The position numbers were made by a program, and so were the translations under genes. A stretch of DNA of 64,000 nucleotides from Zizania palustris. Taxonomy: Eukaryota > Streptophyta > Magnoliopsida > Poales > Poaceae. Positions within the stretch are counted from its first letter, which is position 1; the number at the start of each line of letters is the position of its first letter. Below the pieces are notes generated by a model, which saw nothing but the letters and a program-made list of their open reading frames with translations, was not told where the DNA came from and ran no database searches. This document shows, piece after piece, positions 1-12,222 of the stretch. The stretch is from positions 30,434,603 through 30,498,602 of the forward strand of contig JAAALK010000289.1 in the NCBI GenBank assembly GCA_019279435.1, given 5' to 3'.

Positions 1-320
1 TTTTATGATCTACTAAGAAGATTGTTTTGATTGTGATGTTGCTCCGAAATTATGATATGTTGAGTAAAATAACAAAAAAATGAATTCACTTATTAACAAT
101 TACACATTATCAAATTTGTTCATCAGCGCGCGTATCGATGTTTTCATGCATTATATTTACAATTATGATGTTTTTTTATTATCCTCCAGGATAATGAACC
201 GAGGAGAAATTGACTGAAACTCAACATAGTTTTCGTGGAACAACGCACCACTTGTGAAAGAAATACACCACAAGCGGCGCTCCAGCTGAACTTTTCTGCA
301 CCATGAAGTCTGAAGTATGT

Positions 321-427
321 GTCGCCGAATACTTCGACTGCAATGGCGTCGAGTCGACGAAGCATCTGTCGCCGAATACGTCGACGTACTGCAATGTCGT
401 CGTCGTCTTCGAGTCGACGGATCGACG
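321..427. repeat. Imperfect tandem duplication, unit about 50 bp
   Basis: Two adjacent units both begin GTCGCCGAATAC and both contain CTGCAATG and GAGTCGACG. The second has extra GTC triplets. No function is inferred. Confidence 0.6.
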
Positions 428-572
428 CACGCAAAAGATGAAAGGTTGCAGGCGACGATGCCATGCCTTCCGTGTTCGATATATCTTGCCATCGATCGCC
501 GTCGACCGATCGCGTCCCCGGCCGGCCGGCTGGCTGCATTCTGTTGGATCCCTTTGGCGTACGCGCGACCGT

Positions 573-612
573 TGGATGGATGGATGGATGGACAGGATGG
601 ATGGATGGGACG
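573..612. repeat. GGAT/ATCC microsatellite
   Basis: Runs of TGGA/GGAT tetranucleotides, interrupted once by ACAGGA. It lies in intergenic DNA upstream of the first CACTA element. Confidence 0.8.
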
Positions 613-1002
613 GGACGAGGCGAGGGAGCGAGCTAGCATCTGTTGCACGCCGGCCGTGGCGTTGCGTCCAATCGCCAGGTGAAATGGCAGGGAAAGGGCC
701 ACCGGCCATGCATGGTGGCCGGCCGGCCGGCTGTGCACTGCTGCTGCGCATGCCTGCTGGCTTGGAGACGGACAGTACGTACTAGCACTCATGCACACTT
801 GTTCCATTCGTTCAAAGTTTCAAATGCCTCTTTGTGTGTGTGGAGACAGATGTACCGATTGATTTCTGTGGTCATCACGGTTTCAAAAACCGTCAATTGC
901 AGAAATACTTCCATTCAAATCAAATATTCGAATTCAGAAATGGTTATTGGTAACTGGCCGGTCAAAAAATGCTTCCATACAATACAGGAAAACGATAAAC
1001 TT

Positions 1003-1245
1003 CCGTCGGCTAAATTAACTTTCGTCGGCTTTTGGGAAAGCCGACGGAAGTTATTTAACTTCCGTCGGCTCCTGGAGGCCGACGGAAATTAACTTAACTT
1101 CCGTCGGCTTCTGACAGTGGCCGACGGAAGTTAGCGGGGATTTTTCCACGGCCGATCGGATCCCCCTAACTTCCGTCGACCAGCATTAAAGCCGACGGAA
1201 GTTAGCTAACTTCCGTCGGCTTTAATGCTGGCCGACGGAAGTTAG
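1003..1245. repeat. CACTA subterminal repeats (first cluster)
   Basis: About eight copies of a 12-bp motif, ACTTCCGTCGGC or its reverse complement, often in head-to-head pairs separated by TTA-containing spacers. In the CACTA superfamily such repeats are bound by the element's own DNA-binding protein; the binding here is inferred from family knowledge. Confidence 0.85.
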
Positions 1246-1269
1246 GGAATTTATTCCCCAACCGCGCGC

Positions 1270-1690
1270 GCGTACAGGGAGCCCTAACTCCCTGTACACG
1301 CGCGCCCGGCCCATTCCCCGCCGCCGCCACTCCTGCGCCCGCCGCCTCCCGCCGCCACCGGCCGCCCGGTCCCGCGCGCCGCCCGCTGTCGCCGCCGGTG
1401 CCACCCGGTCCCGCGCCGCCCGCTGCCGCCGCCGGTGCCGCCCGGTCCCGCGCCGCTCCTCCCCGCCGCCTCTGGCCGGCCGCCGCCGGCCAGCCGGTCT
1501 CGCGCGCCTACCGTCGCCTCCCACGCCGACCGCCCCGCCGCTCCTCCCCGTCGCCTCTGGCCGGCCGCCAACGATTGCCTGCCGCTGCCTCCGGCCGCTG
1601 CCCGTCGTCGCCGGCCCTCGCCGCCCGTCGTCGTCGCCCGTCGTCGTCTCTCGTCGCCGCCCGTCGCCGCCCGTCGATCAAGTAAGTACG
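1270..1690 (+). other. GC-rich putative leader exon of the CACTA element
   Basis: Extremely GC-rich, built of imperfect repeats around CCCGGTCCCGCGCCGC and GCCGCCGGTGCC, and open in several frames only because stop codons are rare at this composition. It ends beside a consensus donor (AAGTAAGT near 1,680). I read it as a non-coding leader exon or 5' region of the transposase gene. There is no protein similarity I can name. Confidence 0.35.
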
Positions 1691-2927
1691 CCACATTGCA
1701 TGTACATTCTATCTATGTCCGTTTATGTTTACGCTAATTGTAATGATGTAATAGTTGAATATATGCTTGTTTGGTCATGACATGATTTCTATCCTTGTTT
1801 GGACAGTTCACATGGTATGACCGAACAATTTTTCTTTTGATGCTGTTGTAAGATGTCTCACCTTTTCATACCATGATTTGAACAAATATTGCATGATATG
1901 GTAATGATTATTTTCATGCAACAATTAGACCAAACTTTATGTTATATTAGATACAAAGATAATTGAATTAGCTGTAGAAATAACTTAGCTAAAAATGTAT
2001 GATAGGTGGATAGGATGAATGGCGGAAAATGTGGAATCGGAAAGTGTTTAATTGCCCATGGACTTCGCCGATTGGAATAATTATAGTACAAGAGTAGTGT
2101 GTGAGATTTTTGTTGATCAAGTAGTTGTGCATAACTGTCTAAATACGTATTTAAACATAATGGGATATGAAATAGTTATCGAAACTGCAAGGACCGGTCT
2201 TAGGTAAACCAAGCGTCAAGTTGAAAACAAATGGGACAAACTTAAGATTGAATACAGTTGTTGGAAGAAGTTAGCTAACTTCCGTCTCCTCGCTTCCGTC
2301 GGCCTTTGGCCGACGGAAGTTAGCGTTTTGCCGACGGAAGTTAGCTTCTTCCGTCGGGAAAGGGCTAACTTCCGTCGGCTTTGGCCGACGGAAGTTGCCT
2401 GTTTTGTTGAAGACAAGTTCTGCAACTACTACTGTGATGGATTGTTATTATTTTTAATGCCAGTCTCAACAAGTTTATGAATTTGTTTGAGTGTTGTTGT
2501 GAATTAATGCAATTGCTAATTCAACAATGGTCATTATATATAGTGGTAGAACTAGCTTCTTGTATTTTTTCATATGCAATTTTTTATTTGACAACAACGT
2601 AGATAGTGTAACGAAACCTATGTGTCACCCGTTTCAGACCAACATGTCTCACACGTGTCATGCGTGTGAGATGTGTAGGTCCGAAATTGTCCCTTTTTGG
2701 ACAGCCTCAGAGTGGGCGACAGAGCGTGGTTTTATGATGAGTCATGAGTCCGAATGGGATTTCAGTAACATAACCTTGTTGTTCTCCATTGCACCACTAT
2801 CAGGCGTGCAATTGGAGAACAGCGGGGTTATACTGCTGAAATTTCGTTCGGACTCATGGCTCGTCATAAATACCACGTTTTGTCGGTCACTCTTGGGTGG
2901 GTTTAGGACCTATCTTTTCCTATAGAT
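1691..2927 (+). other. Putative CACTA leader intron with internal repeats
   Basis: AT-rich sequence between the GC-rich leader and the transposase exon. It contains a second cluster of GCCGACGGAAGTT motifs in both orientations (2,266-2,400). No coding sequence is recognised. Confidence 0.4.
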
Positions 2928-3260
2928 CATGGTTGTCACGGCATCGCCTGCGCCGACTAGGCGTCCAGGCGGTCACCGCCGGATGCCACGGTGAATTGCC
3001 TCGCTTGGGTGGAGTTAGGCGCCTGCCTGGAGCTTCTAGGCGTCGCCCATGGCGCCTAGGCGATCGCCAGGCGTGTCTGGGCGGGCGCCTAGGGTCCGTG
3101 GTAGTGTCTAAGGCGTGGCACAGGCCTTTCGGTTAACCCTGTTCCCTTGCGTCGCGGGCTCTGCTTCCCCTTGCGTTGTCGGCCGCCCGGCCGCCTCTGC
3201 TTCCCCTCCGTTGTCCGGAGGTGGAGGCGGGGGGTGGCCAGGGTGTGTGTATGTTGCGAG
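2928..3260. mobile_element. Truncated non-autonomous hAT element, CGCCTAGGCG family
   Basis: The left terminus CATGGTTGTCACGGC is almost identical to the termini of the complete copies at 34,416 and 41,388. It is followed by the same ordered blocks (GACTAGGCGTCCAGGCGGT, GGCGTCGCCCATGGCGCCTAGG, CGGGCGCCTAGGGTCCGTG). The right terminus and the second TSD copy are not found before the transposase exon, so the element is 3'-truncated; the end coordinate is approximate. Confidence 0.7.
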
Positions 3261-3319
3261 CCCTTTTATAGCGGCCAGTGCGTGAATCTTCTTGATTGAA
3301 TGAATGTTTTGCATATAGA

Positions 3320-4511
3320 ATGGCTGAGGACGATCGACGGTGGATGTATAGTGGTTGGATGAAAAGTGGAGCTCACACGAGGGAGTGGGTAATCAACGCT
3401 GAGAAATTTGTTGATCGTGCATTCGCTTTGACAACAAACACTGGCGCGAGGTGCCCATGCATGAAGTGCAGAAATTCTCGTTGGCAAGACAAGAGGACGT
3501 TGTCATTGCATATTTGCAAATATGGTTTCGTGCCAGGTTATGAAGTTTGGTCTTTTCACGGCGAGACAGGCCGTGAAAAAACGGTATTAGTAGTGGAAGA
3601 AGAAGATGATAGCGTTGCTGACGATAGGATGGATGAGATGGTTGATGCTATACGACCGGAGTTTGAATCAAACCCCGAGGATCCTCCAACACCGGAGGTT
3701 CAAAAGTTTTTCGACATCCTTCGAGCTTCAAAAGAGCCATTGCATGAGCACACCACCGTAAGCGTTCTCGCTTTCGTGACTCGTATTATGGCTATTAAGT
3801 CAAAGTTTGCATTTTCAAACAATTGTTATAAGGAGCTCTTGAATCTGATCAGCGATATCCTTCCTAAGAACCATAAGGTGTCGAAAGACATGTACCAGTC
3901 AAAGAAAATGCTTTCTGCTCTCGGTATGGAGTATGAGAAGATTGATGTGTGCCGAGATAATTGTATGTTGTTCTGGAAAGAACATAGTAATGAGGTGAAA
4001 TGCTTAAAATGTGGTAAACCGAGATTCGTAGAGGTCGTAAATGAAGACGGAGAGAAGGTGACGACAGAGGTTGCTCATAAGCAACTTCGTTACATGCCTC
4101 TTACACCTCGGGTGAAACGATTGTTTCTCTCAAAGAAAACCGCTAGACATATGCGATGGCATAAAGAAGGTGTACGTGAGAATAATCAAGTAATGGTGCA
4201 CCCATCTGATGGTGCGGCATGGAAGGCTCTAGATGATTTTGATGCAGACTTTGCTAGTGATGCAAGGAATGTTCGCATCGGGTTGGCAACTGATGGATTC
4301 ACGCCTTTCAATGTAACGACATCGTCGTACTCTTGTTGGACTGTGTTTGCTATTCCATACAACCTTCCACCTTCGTTTTGTATGAAATATGAATTTATGT
4401 TCCTGTGTCTCATTATACCCGGTCCAGATCATCCTAGAACACGACTAAACGTGATGCTGAAGCCCTTAATTGAAGAGTTGAAACAATTGTGGAAAGGAGT
4501 TGAAGCATATG
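3320..4511 (+). pseudogene. CACTA TNP2-type transposase, 5' part, broken by a Copia insertion
   Basis: About 397 open codons from the ATG that follows the acceptor ATAG at 3,315-3,318. Residues about 4-85 match the plant transposase-associated domain (W-M-Y near 9-11, paired cysteines in CPCMKC, then a histidine). Residues about 200-397 match the TNP2 family: a Cys pair in CLKCGKPR, the RHMRWH block, then IGLATDGFTPF with the first catalytic Asp and the PGPDHP block. Family members are usually far longer; this one stops at GVEAY, where the LTR of the Copia element begins, and no continuation is found downstream. It cannot make full transposase. The reading frame up to the insertion is intact, so the break may be fairly recent. 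Confidence 0.9.
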
Positions 4512-6554
4512 TGAGAAACCAAGGGTTGGTTTCAGTGTTTGTGATGAGTGATTGACAGGCTTTTTACCCTCTGTTCGGAGGTTGTACCTCCGAAGGTGTT
4601 CGGAGGAGGGTACCTCCGGAGGGGTTTCGGAGGTTGTACCTCCGAAGTGTGTTCGGAGATGGTCTCACCGAAGGGTGTTCGATGGATGGTTGCTGCAGCT
4701 GTGCAGCGGAGTGTGCTTGTCGGAGGGGTCCGACAGTACACGATTACTGGGTTCGTACCGAAGGGTTCGGTACTTTGGGTGGTACACCGGAGTGTGTTGT
4801 GTACCGGAGGTTGCTAACCCGGAGAGGTCTCCGGAGTACTGGATACACTTGTCTGTTTGTCTGTGGTGCGCAGGGGCTTCGGAGGCGATGGACGAACGTA
4901 GCAGGTGAACCTGGGTCAAGCGGGAGGCTTGATGCCAGGGGAGCGGGGAGCTCCGTCACGGTGGCTGCGAAGGTGGTCCGGGTCGGTCCTCGGGTCGAGG
5001 CGCGCCAGGTGAAGGCAGAGAGTGCGGAGCGTGTCTCCGGCTGAAGGTACTCCGAGACAAAGTCCTCGGAGGTGAGGCACTTCGAAGGTACTCCGGATGG
5101 AGTAACTTCGGAGTTGGATGGAACAAGTCCTCTACGGAGGCGAGGAGTTCAAAGTGTGCTCCGGAGGGAGACATTCGAAGGTACCCGACGGAGGTCTCGG
5201 AAGTCGAGGCGCATCGAAGGCATGGTCCGGGTGAGGCTCGTCGAGGAGTGTGCTCGGGGAGAGACACTGCGACGAAGTGCTCATGGAATGCTTCATGCGG
5301 AGGCCTTGGACGAAGGAGGGACTTCGAAGGGTGGTACTCCGAAGGTGGGGCTTTGGAGTGAGGAAGGCTTCGGAGCGAGGCTAGCTCCGGAGCGAGGTTG
5401 ACTTGAAGTGCTTCGGCCTGCATGGCTTCGGTACACGGACTGACGGAGTTCGAGCTGGGTGAAGCTGCGAAGCCGTGGTGGTCCACTCCGGAGGTGTTGG
5501 TGCGAAGGCCCAAGGGCTTTGACGGCTTCGGCTCAAAACCGTCACTGTATCGAAGGTCATCTTCGGCGAAGCGAAGGCCACCAGGCTCAAGGCTTCTCGC
5601 CGAAGCTACCGCACCCTCGCGTGCGAAGGAAGGCTGCAGAAGGTCAAAGACTGCAAAGGCTGACACTGTCTGCTCTGCAAAAAGCTGACGCTGTCCCCTC
5701 TGCAAAGCTGACAGAGAAGCCTCTAGAATAAAGGTGGACTACCTTTTGTACCCCTTAGTTCTGTAGAGACAAAATCAATGTAAACCCTAGGGGTAGTGTA
5801 GTCATTTCCTTTGGGTGAACTGTGGGCTATAAATATGGGGTCTCGGTAGGTAACATTTAACACTTTGAGCATTTACTATTGAGCTCCTGTAGCCACATAC
5901 CTCGTTGTATTCATCCAGAGTTCAATCTATTTGTGTTCCTTGTTCAAGCGGCGAAGCCCTGCTTCTTTGTGCTTTTTGCTTGAGCTCGCGTTACATACCT
6001 CGCTAGTTGTAGTGCACCGAAGCCTGTCTAGGCGAAGGGTGTTTTGTGCGAAGTGTGTTTTTCAGTGTGCGTTCGCTCTGTGTAACTTGAGGCCAGACCT
6101 CATAGATTACTAGCGAAGCCCTGATCGAAGCCCGTTTTGCTTCTTGTGTCGAAGCCCTTAGCGAAGTTCGTTTGTGTGTGTTTAGACCTTCGTGTACGAA
6201 GCCCAGCACCAGTTGCTGTTGTCAAGTACTTGATCGAAGTCCTCAGAGGGCTGTCCACTCTTGCGAATGGTGAAGTGCGAAGCCTGCTCGAAGCACCCCG
6301 TGTGCGGAGCCTGCACTGACTTAGCAGAGAAGATTTTCGAGGGTTGTTAGTGGAGCGAAGTCTTCTTGGCTTCGAACTTTTGCTCCTGCGAAGCCTGTGT
6401 TCGGAGCTGTCGAAGTACCTCCGAACCAGACCTTCGAAGGTAGTGTTCGAAGCCTGTTCCGCAGAAGACAGGATTAAAACCGAAGGCTGTTTTTAGCCCG
6501 AAATTTTAAAAGCTCTCATTCACCCCCCCTCTGGTCGCAGTTTTCGGTTCAACA
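4512..6554 (+). repeat. 5' LTR of the SIRE/Maximus-like Copia
   Basis: About 2,043 bp, starting TGAGAAACCAAGGG and ending TTCAACA just before the primer-binding site. The first 900 bp are crowded with short motifs around CCTCCGGAGG, TTCGGAGG and CCGAAGG, many of them palindromic. A likely core promoter (TATAAATA, 5,828-5,835) lies about two thirds of the way in, so U3 is about 1.35 kb. The first 425 bp or so are repeated as the truncated right LTR, apart from a 38-bp deletion in the right copy. Confidence 0.9.
5828..5835 (+). promoter_or_regulatory. Likely TATA box of the LTR promoter
   Basis: TATAAATA in the context GGGCTATAAATATGGGG within the LTR. Position and context fit a retrotransposon promoter; transcription start is not shown. 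Confidence 0.5.
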
Positions 6555-6556
6555 AT

Positions 6557-6568
6557 TGGTATCAGAGC
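6557..6568 (+). promoter_or_regulatory. Primer-binding site (initiator tRNA-Met type)
   Basis: TGGTATCAGAGC two bases after the LTR end, the standard plant Copia primer-binding site complementary to the 3' end of initiator tRNA-Met. Confidence 0.9.
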
Positions 6569-6618
6569 GGGTTAAGATCACCAGTTGACCTTAACCGGTT
6601 TTGTGATCTGTTGGCGAC

Positions 6619-9080
6619 ATGGATAGAGGCAGTAAAATTCCTTTGTTCGATGGGACAGACTTTGCATACTGGAAGGTGCGCATGGAGGCTTACTTGTTAA
6701 GCCAAGGAAATTCAATTTGGGAGATTGTGGACTCGCAATACTCCATCCCTGAGACTCGCACCTCTCAAACAGAGAAAGATCAGTATAATGCCAACTCGAA
6801 GGCAAGAAATATACTGTTCATCGGTTTGAGTAGAAGTGAGTTTGATAGGGTGCAGCACCTTAGGACTGCTAGGGAGATTTAGACAACACTCACTGTTTTT
6901 CATGAGGGCTCTACGCAGATTAAGGCCAGGCGCCTAAGCACATACAACCAACAGTATCAGCTGTTTGTGCAGGCACCTGGTGAATCTATAGATGCCATGT
7001 TTTCGCGCTTTGATGCAATAGTGAGTAACTTGCGATCCAACGGGACGCTTGCTTACAGTGATCACGATAGGGCTATCAAGCTTCTCTATGCTCTTGACCG
7101 TAGCATATGGGAAGTAAAGATATCTAGCATTGAGTAATCCGCAGGTTATGACACCTTGACCTGTGATGAACTCTTTAGCAAGCTGAAGTCCACAGAGATT
7201 GCCAAGGCATCTCTTGCAGTGCACAGAAGCTCTTTGCCATAGCCATTGGCATTGTTTCTAGCACTAGCCGTGGCACCACTGCAGAACCAAGCACATCTGG
7301 CACTTGTGTTCTTGCAGATGGTTTTGCTTTGTCCTCCCTGGTCTCCGTCACAAAGGAGCAGGTGGACACTCTAGATGATGATGAGCTTGCTCTCATTGCC
7401 CAGAGGTTCACCCGTTTTCACCATGAGAGACGGGATCAGAGGAGAAGTGGTTTTAGTGGTTGCTATGAATGTGGCGACACCTCTCACATTAAGGCAAATT
7501 GCCCTAAGCTCAAAAAGAGAGATGAGAGTGAGCGCCCCAAATACCACAAAAAGGAGAGGAAGCCTTTTGTGAAGGGCAAGCGCGGCAAGATGGCTAAGAA
7601 AGTAGCCAAAGCCACTTCCAGAGCCTTTGTTGATGCTCTCAGTGACATCGACACTTCCTCAACTGAGGAGTCGAGCTCTGAGGAGGAGGAGTCCCCAAGA
7701 AAGGAGGACAAGAAGGACAAGAAGGGACGAGACTTCACCGGCCTTTGCTTCATGGCCGACAGCGATCACAGCGGCGATGAGCTTGACTCATCTGAGGTAA
7801 CTCTATCATCTGACCAGCTATTGATTAAATTAGATGAGCTGAATGAAGTAGTTCTTGGTCAGGATAGATTACTTGTGCAAGCCGCTAGAGAAAGAAAAGA
7901 CCTTAGACTTAGGCTAGAAACTATTTCTACGGAATATGCCATGCTTAAGTCTAAATTTGATGATGCTGAATGTGAGTCCTGTTCTGTTGTCATGAGTGAG
8001 CTTGCTCAGTTGCGTTCTGTTCATGCTCAAACTCTTTCTGAGCTTGAGACTGCACAGAAGCAGCTTTTGGAGGTGGATTCTAGACCTCATGATGTTATTG
8101 ATTGCATGAACTGTTCTTTATTACGCGAGAGCATTAATTTACGTGATAAACATGTTCATGATTTGGAGGCTAGACTGGAGAGGGCCGGTAGTTCTAAGGA
8201 TGTGCAGCCTGTGTGTGACACTTGCATCACCCTTAAGGACCAGCTAGGCACTGTTAGAGAGCGAGCTGAAAACCTCATGTCTGAAAATGAGTACCTCCTT
8301 TCCGTGGTTAATAAATGCACCGAGGGAAAGGGTAGGATGGATTTGCTCTTGGCCAAGACCAAGTTGTGTGCTGACAGAGCAGGGGTAGCTCTAGGTTTGG
8401 GTTTTGAGAGGATACCTTCAGACAGTAATACCAAAACTGTTTTTACCTCTCCCACTACCTTAGAGAAAGAGAGAGCTCTGTTAGACACTCCACCAGCCAA
8501 GAAACCTACCCGAGCTCCAAAGAAAACCACACCTCCTGCCAAGAAAATCCCTCCCAAGAAAACCACTCAGAAAAACCCCAAGGATCCTGTGAGAGTTGCT
8601 CCTGTGACCCATGAGAGTGCCCCCAGGAGAGTGTTTCATTGTTCCTATTGTCAGCGGGCGGGTCATTTGGTTGGGATTTGTTTTCGTCGCATCAAGGATG
8701 AGCGACGCTCTCAGGCGATGAGTTACCAGGACATGCATTACCCATCATTAGGTATGCATGAGTCTGAGTTTTACTATTGTCCTGCTTTTGAGGCTCCTCG
8801 TGCTTCTCGGAGAGGTTTTGCTCCTCGAGGTGGTCATCATGTTCCATATGGTGGTAGACCTCGGGCGAGTAGCTTTGTACCTCGTCAGAGTAGGAGACCT
8901 CGACATGTTGTTCGATCACAGCATGTAGGTAGACCTCGCACTTTGCATCATTTCGATTTACCTGTGCGTAGACCGTCTACTTTTACTGTGCCTACTACTC
9001 GTGTCACTCAGTGCTGGATGCCTCGTCATTATTTCACTCACCCCAGCACTGAGCGATCGAGATATTCTTATCATGTGTAG
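6619..9080 (+). pseudogene. Copia gag (capsid and nucleocapsid), with stop codons
   Basis: The frame opens at ATG 6,619 with the motif FDGTDFAYWKVRM typical of plant Copia gag. Internal TAG (6,880) and TAA (7,135) codons and a shift near 7,220-7,330 break the capsid part. From about 7,329 a long open stretch carries a zinc knuckle (CYECGDTSHIKANC), acidic Ser/Glu-rich and Lys-rich linkers, a predicted coiled coil (about 7,800-8,330) with Cys pairs, and a second Cys/His motif (CSYCQRAGHLVGIC). A basic Arg/Pro-rich tail ends at TAG 9,078. The long coiled-coil gag is characteristic of SIRE-type elements. Confidence 0.85.
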
Positions 9081-12000
9081 GCGACAGATCGAGGCTTGGA
9101 GGGCACGTGGATCATGGACTCCAGTTGTTCGCGCCACATGACCGGAGATGCAGCTTGGTTCTCCAGCCTCACCACAACCAAGGAAAGGGAACATATCACC
9201 TTCGGAAACAATCGAAGGAGTAGAGTGAAAGGTAAAGGTGTGGTAAGAATTAATTCGAACTTCACTCTCAAAGATGTTGCTTTGGTTGAAAACCTGGGAT
9301 ACAATTTGCTGTCTGTATCTCAGTTGCTTGATGAGGGCTTCGAAGTGCGATTCCATCGCGATACTTCGCAAGTACTCAATTCTGATGGCGTTGTAGTGTG
9401 TAAGATCTGATTTTTCTGAGTCATCTGGTTCTTCTCATTGTCTTGTTGCACATTCGACTTCTGAGCTTTGGAAGTGGCATAGGAGACTAGGGCATATGAG
9501 CTTTGAGTTGCTCGCTCGGTTGAGTGCCCTAGGTCTGATCCGAGGATTGCCCAAGCTCAAGTTTGAGAAGAATTTAGTTTGCGCTCCTTGTCGACATGGA
9601 AAAATGATTGCTGCTTCGCATTCGCCAGTCACCACAGTGATGACTGAACAACCCGGAGAACTTCTCCATATGGACACTGTAGGTCCTTCTCGGGTTAGTT
9701 CTTTAGGCGGCAAGTGGTATGTATTAGTTGTTGTCGACGATTTCTCTCGCTACTCTTGGGTCTTCTTTCTTGCCAGCAAGGATGAAGTGTTTTCACACTT
9801 TCGGAGCTTGGATTTGAGACTTTTCACTGAACTCCCAGGTGCATTGAAATTAATTCGAAGTGATAATGGCACTAAGTTCAAAAATAGTCTCTTTGTTGAC
9901 TTTTGCATGGAGCATGGCATAGAACATCAATTCTCTCCTCCGCGGGTACCTCAACAAAACGGTGTTGTTGAGAGGAAGAACCGCAATTTGGTTGAGATGG
10001 CTAGGACGATGCTTGATGAGCATAGGACTCCTAGAAAATTCTGGGCTGAGGCCATGAACACTGCATATTACATCTCAAACCGGATCTTCTTGCGCTCAAT
10101 TTTAAACTTGACATCTTATGAGCTACGTTTCGGGAGACAGCCCAAAGTTACTCATCTTCAAGTTTTTGGCTGTCGCTGCTTTATCCTAAAACGTGGTAAC
10201 TTGGATAAATTTGAGTCGCGATCTTCTGACGGGATCTTTTTGGGTTACACTACTCATGGTCATTCTTATCGTGTTTATAATTTAGAGACTAACACTGTCA
10301 TCGAGTCATGTGATGTGACTTTTGATGAATCAACCCCCTCTGTTAGTTCTGCTTTTGAACAGGCAAATGAACACGACATGGAACAGACCTTATTTGCAGA
10401 AGAAGATTCCGGAGAATTCGAGGATGAACCCCTACTACCCTCGACATCGACCCCCGAAGCTGACCCCGCTTCAACTACTTCGGCACGAGGTCCCGAAGCG
10501 ACTACCTCAACATCGGTCATCTTGGACCACTCCAACGCACAAGTTGAGGGGGAGACTGCATCCCGCCGCGAGGCTCCACATCATGTTCAAAGGATGCACC
10601 CTCCCGAGCAGATCATTGGTGAGCTTGATCAAAGGGTAACTCGTTCACATGCCCATTTCACTAATGCTGCTTTTGTTGCTTCTTTCGAGCCTTTAGATGT
10701 TAGTCATGCACTTTCTGATTCTAGTTGGATCAATGCCATGCATGAGGAACTTGAAAATTTTGAGAGAAACCAAGTCTGGACGTTAGTTGATCCTCCACCA
10801 AATGTTCATTTCATTGGAACAAAATGGATTTTCAAAAATAAACAAGGGGAGGATGGGACAATAGTTAGAAACAAGGCTAGGCTTGTAGCTCAGGGCTTTT
10901 CTCAACTAGAAGGGATTGATTTTACTGAAACTTTTGCACCTGTTGCTCGCCTTGAGGCCATTAGGATTTTGCTTGCCTTTGCGACATCCCGGGGATTCAA
11001 ACTCTATCAAATGGATGTCAAAAGTGCTTTTCTTAATGGCTTCATAGGTGAAGATGTTTATGTAAAACAACCCCTTGGTTTTGAAAACCCCAAGTACCCA
11101 CATAAAGTCCTTAAACTTCATAAGGCTCTTTATGGACTCAAGCAGGCCCCTCGGGCTTGGTATGATAGACTTAAGTCTTTTCTGCTTGAGCGAGGGTATT
11201 TGATGGGCTCTGTTGATAAAACTTTGTTTACTCTCAAACATGGCAAAGATTTCCTCCTAGTGCAGATTTATGTGGATGATATCATCTTTGGTGGCTCTTC
11301 TCATGCTTTGGTTGCCGAGTTTGTAGATACCATGAGCAGGGAATTTGAAATGTCAATGATGGGTGAACTCACCTTTTTCCTTGGTTTGCAAATCAAGCAA
11401 AGCAAACAAGGTACTTTCGTCCACCAGACGAAGTACACCAAGGACCTGCTCAAGAAGTTTGACATGTCCGATGCGAAGCCCCTCGCCACTCCAATGGCTA
11501 CATCTGTAGCATTGGACCATGACGAAGATGGAGAAGCCGTAGATCAGAAGGAGTTCCGAAGCATGATCGGCTCCCTCCTCTACTTGACTGCTACGAGGCC
11601 AGACATACACTTCGCAGTGTGACTGTGCACTCGTTTTCAGGCTTCACCACGAGCTTTGCACCGCCAAGCGGTAAAGCGCATCCTAAGGTATCTCAAACAC
11701 ACCCTTGAATTTGGCATATGGTATTCAGCGTCTTCATCTTTATGTCTTCGAGGTTATTCCGATGCGGATTTTGCTGGATGTAGGATTGATAGGAAGAGTA
11801 CCTCTGGTACTTGTCATTTTCTGGGTACTTCATTGGTTTGCTGGTCTTCCCGCAAACAGTCTAGTGTTGCACAATCAACGGCTGAGGCCGAATATGTTGC
11901 TGCAGCTAGCTGTTGCTCTCAGATTTTGTGGATGGTTTCCACTTTGCGGGATTTCGGGTTAGATTATAAGAGTGTTCCACTCTTCTGTGATAACACTAGC

Positions 12001-12222
12001 GCTATTTGTATTGCAAACAACCCGGTTCAGCATTCCAGAACCAAACACATTGATGTGAGATATCATTTTCTCAGAGATCACAATGAGAAGGGTGATATTG
12101 AACTTCAATATGTTGATACTCAACACCAGCTTGCCGACATTTTTACAAAACCCCTCGATGCTTCTCGATTTGCTTACTTGCGTGGGGAACTTGGCAGTTG
12201 TCACCCTTACGGCATTTTGTGA
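9081..12222 (+). pseudogene. Copia pol: protease, integrase, reverse transcriptase, RNase H
   Basis: Protease: WIMDSSCSRHMTG at about 9,110, where the usual catalytic DSG is DSS. A small shift after about 9,410 separates it from the integrase, which has the zinc-binding HRRLGH..CAPCRHGK, then core Asp (VVVDDFSRYSW), Asp (RSDNGTKF) and Glu (QQNGVVERKNR). The RT has FTETFAPVARLE, the [11 protein letters not shown] block and catalytic YVDD at about 11,270. A single TGA at 11,620-11,622, replacing a Cys codon in the RPDI..AVC block, interrupts the RNase H region. That region resumes in the same frame to 12,222 (DADFAGC, AEAEYVA, CDNTSAI). The integrase-RT part is otherwise well preserved. Confidence 0.92.

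Larger units (their letters stand above)
1..979. other. Intergenic sequence, no gene recognised
   Basis: I recognise no gene here. The open frames on both strands overlap each other, are low in complexity and match no family I know. The stretch holds an imperfect tandem duplication (about 321-427), a GGAT-type microsatellite (about 573-612) and GGCC-rich palindromic sequence near 700-735. It ends where the CACTA element begins. Confidence 0.5.
980..4511 (+). mobile_element. CACTA (En/Spm) DNA transposon, 5' portion
   Basis: The left end reads CAATACAGGAAAACG, one base off the usual CACTA terminus. It is followed by dense direct and inverted copies of ACTTCCGTCGGC/GCCGACGGAAGT (about 1,003-1,245 and again 2,266-2,400), the subterminal repeats typical of CACTA elements. 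A GC-rich block (about 1,270-1,690) ends at a good splice donor (CAAGTAAGTA near 1,680) and is probably a leader exon. The transposase exon starts after an acceptor at 3,317-3,318. A Copia element inserted at 4,512 removes the rest. The 3' terminus of this element is not in the window. The family-level call is firm; the exact left end is slightly less so because of the mutated terminus. Confidence 0.82.

Noticed and set aside
144..807. Overlapping open frames on both strands in the first 800 bp
   Set aside because: They overlap in conflicting frames, come from CpG-rich or simple repeats and show no domain.
1222..1737. Several long open frames rich in Arg, Pro and Ala
   Set aside because: They are products of extreme GC content and short repeats in the CACTA leader; no protein family matches.
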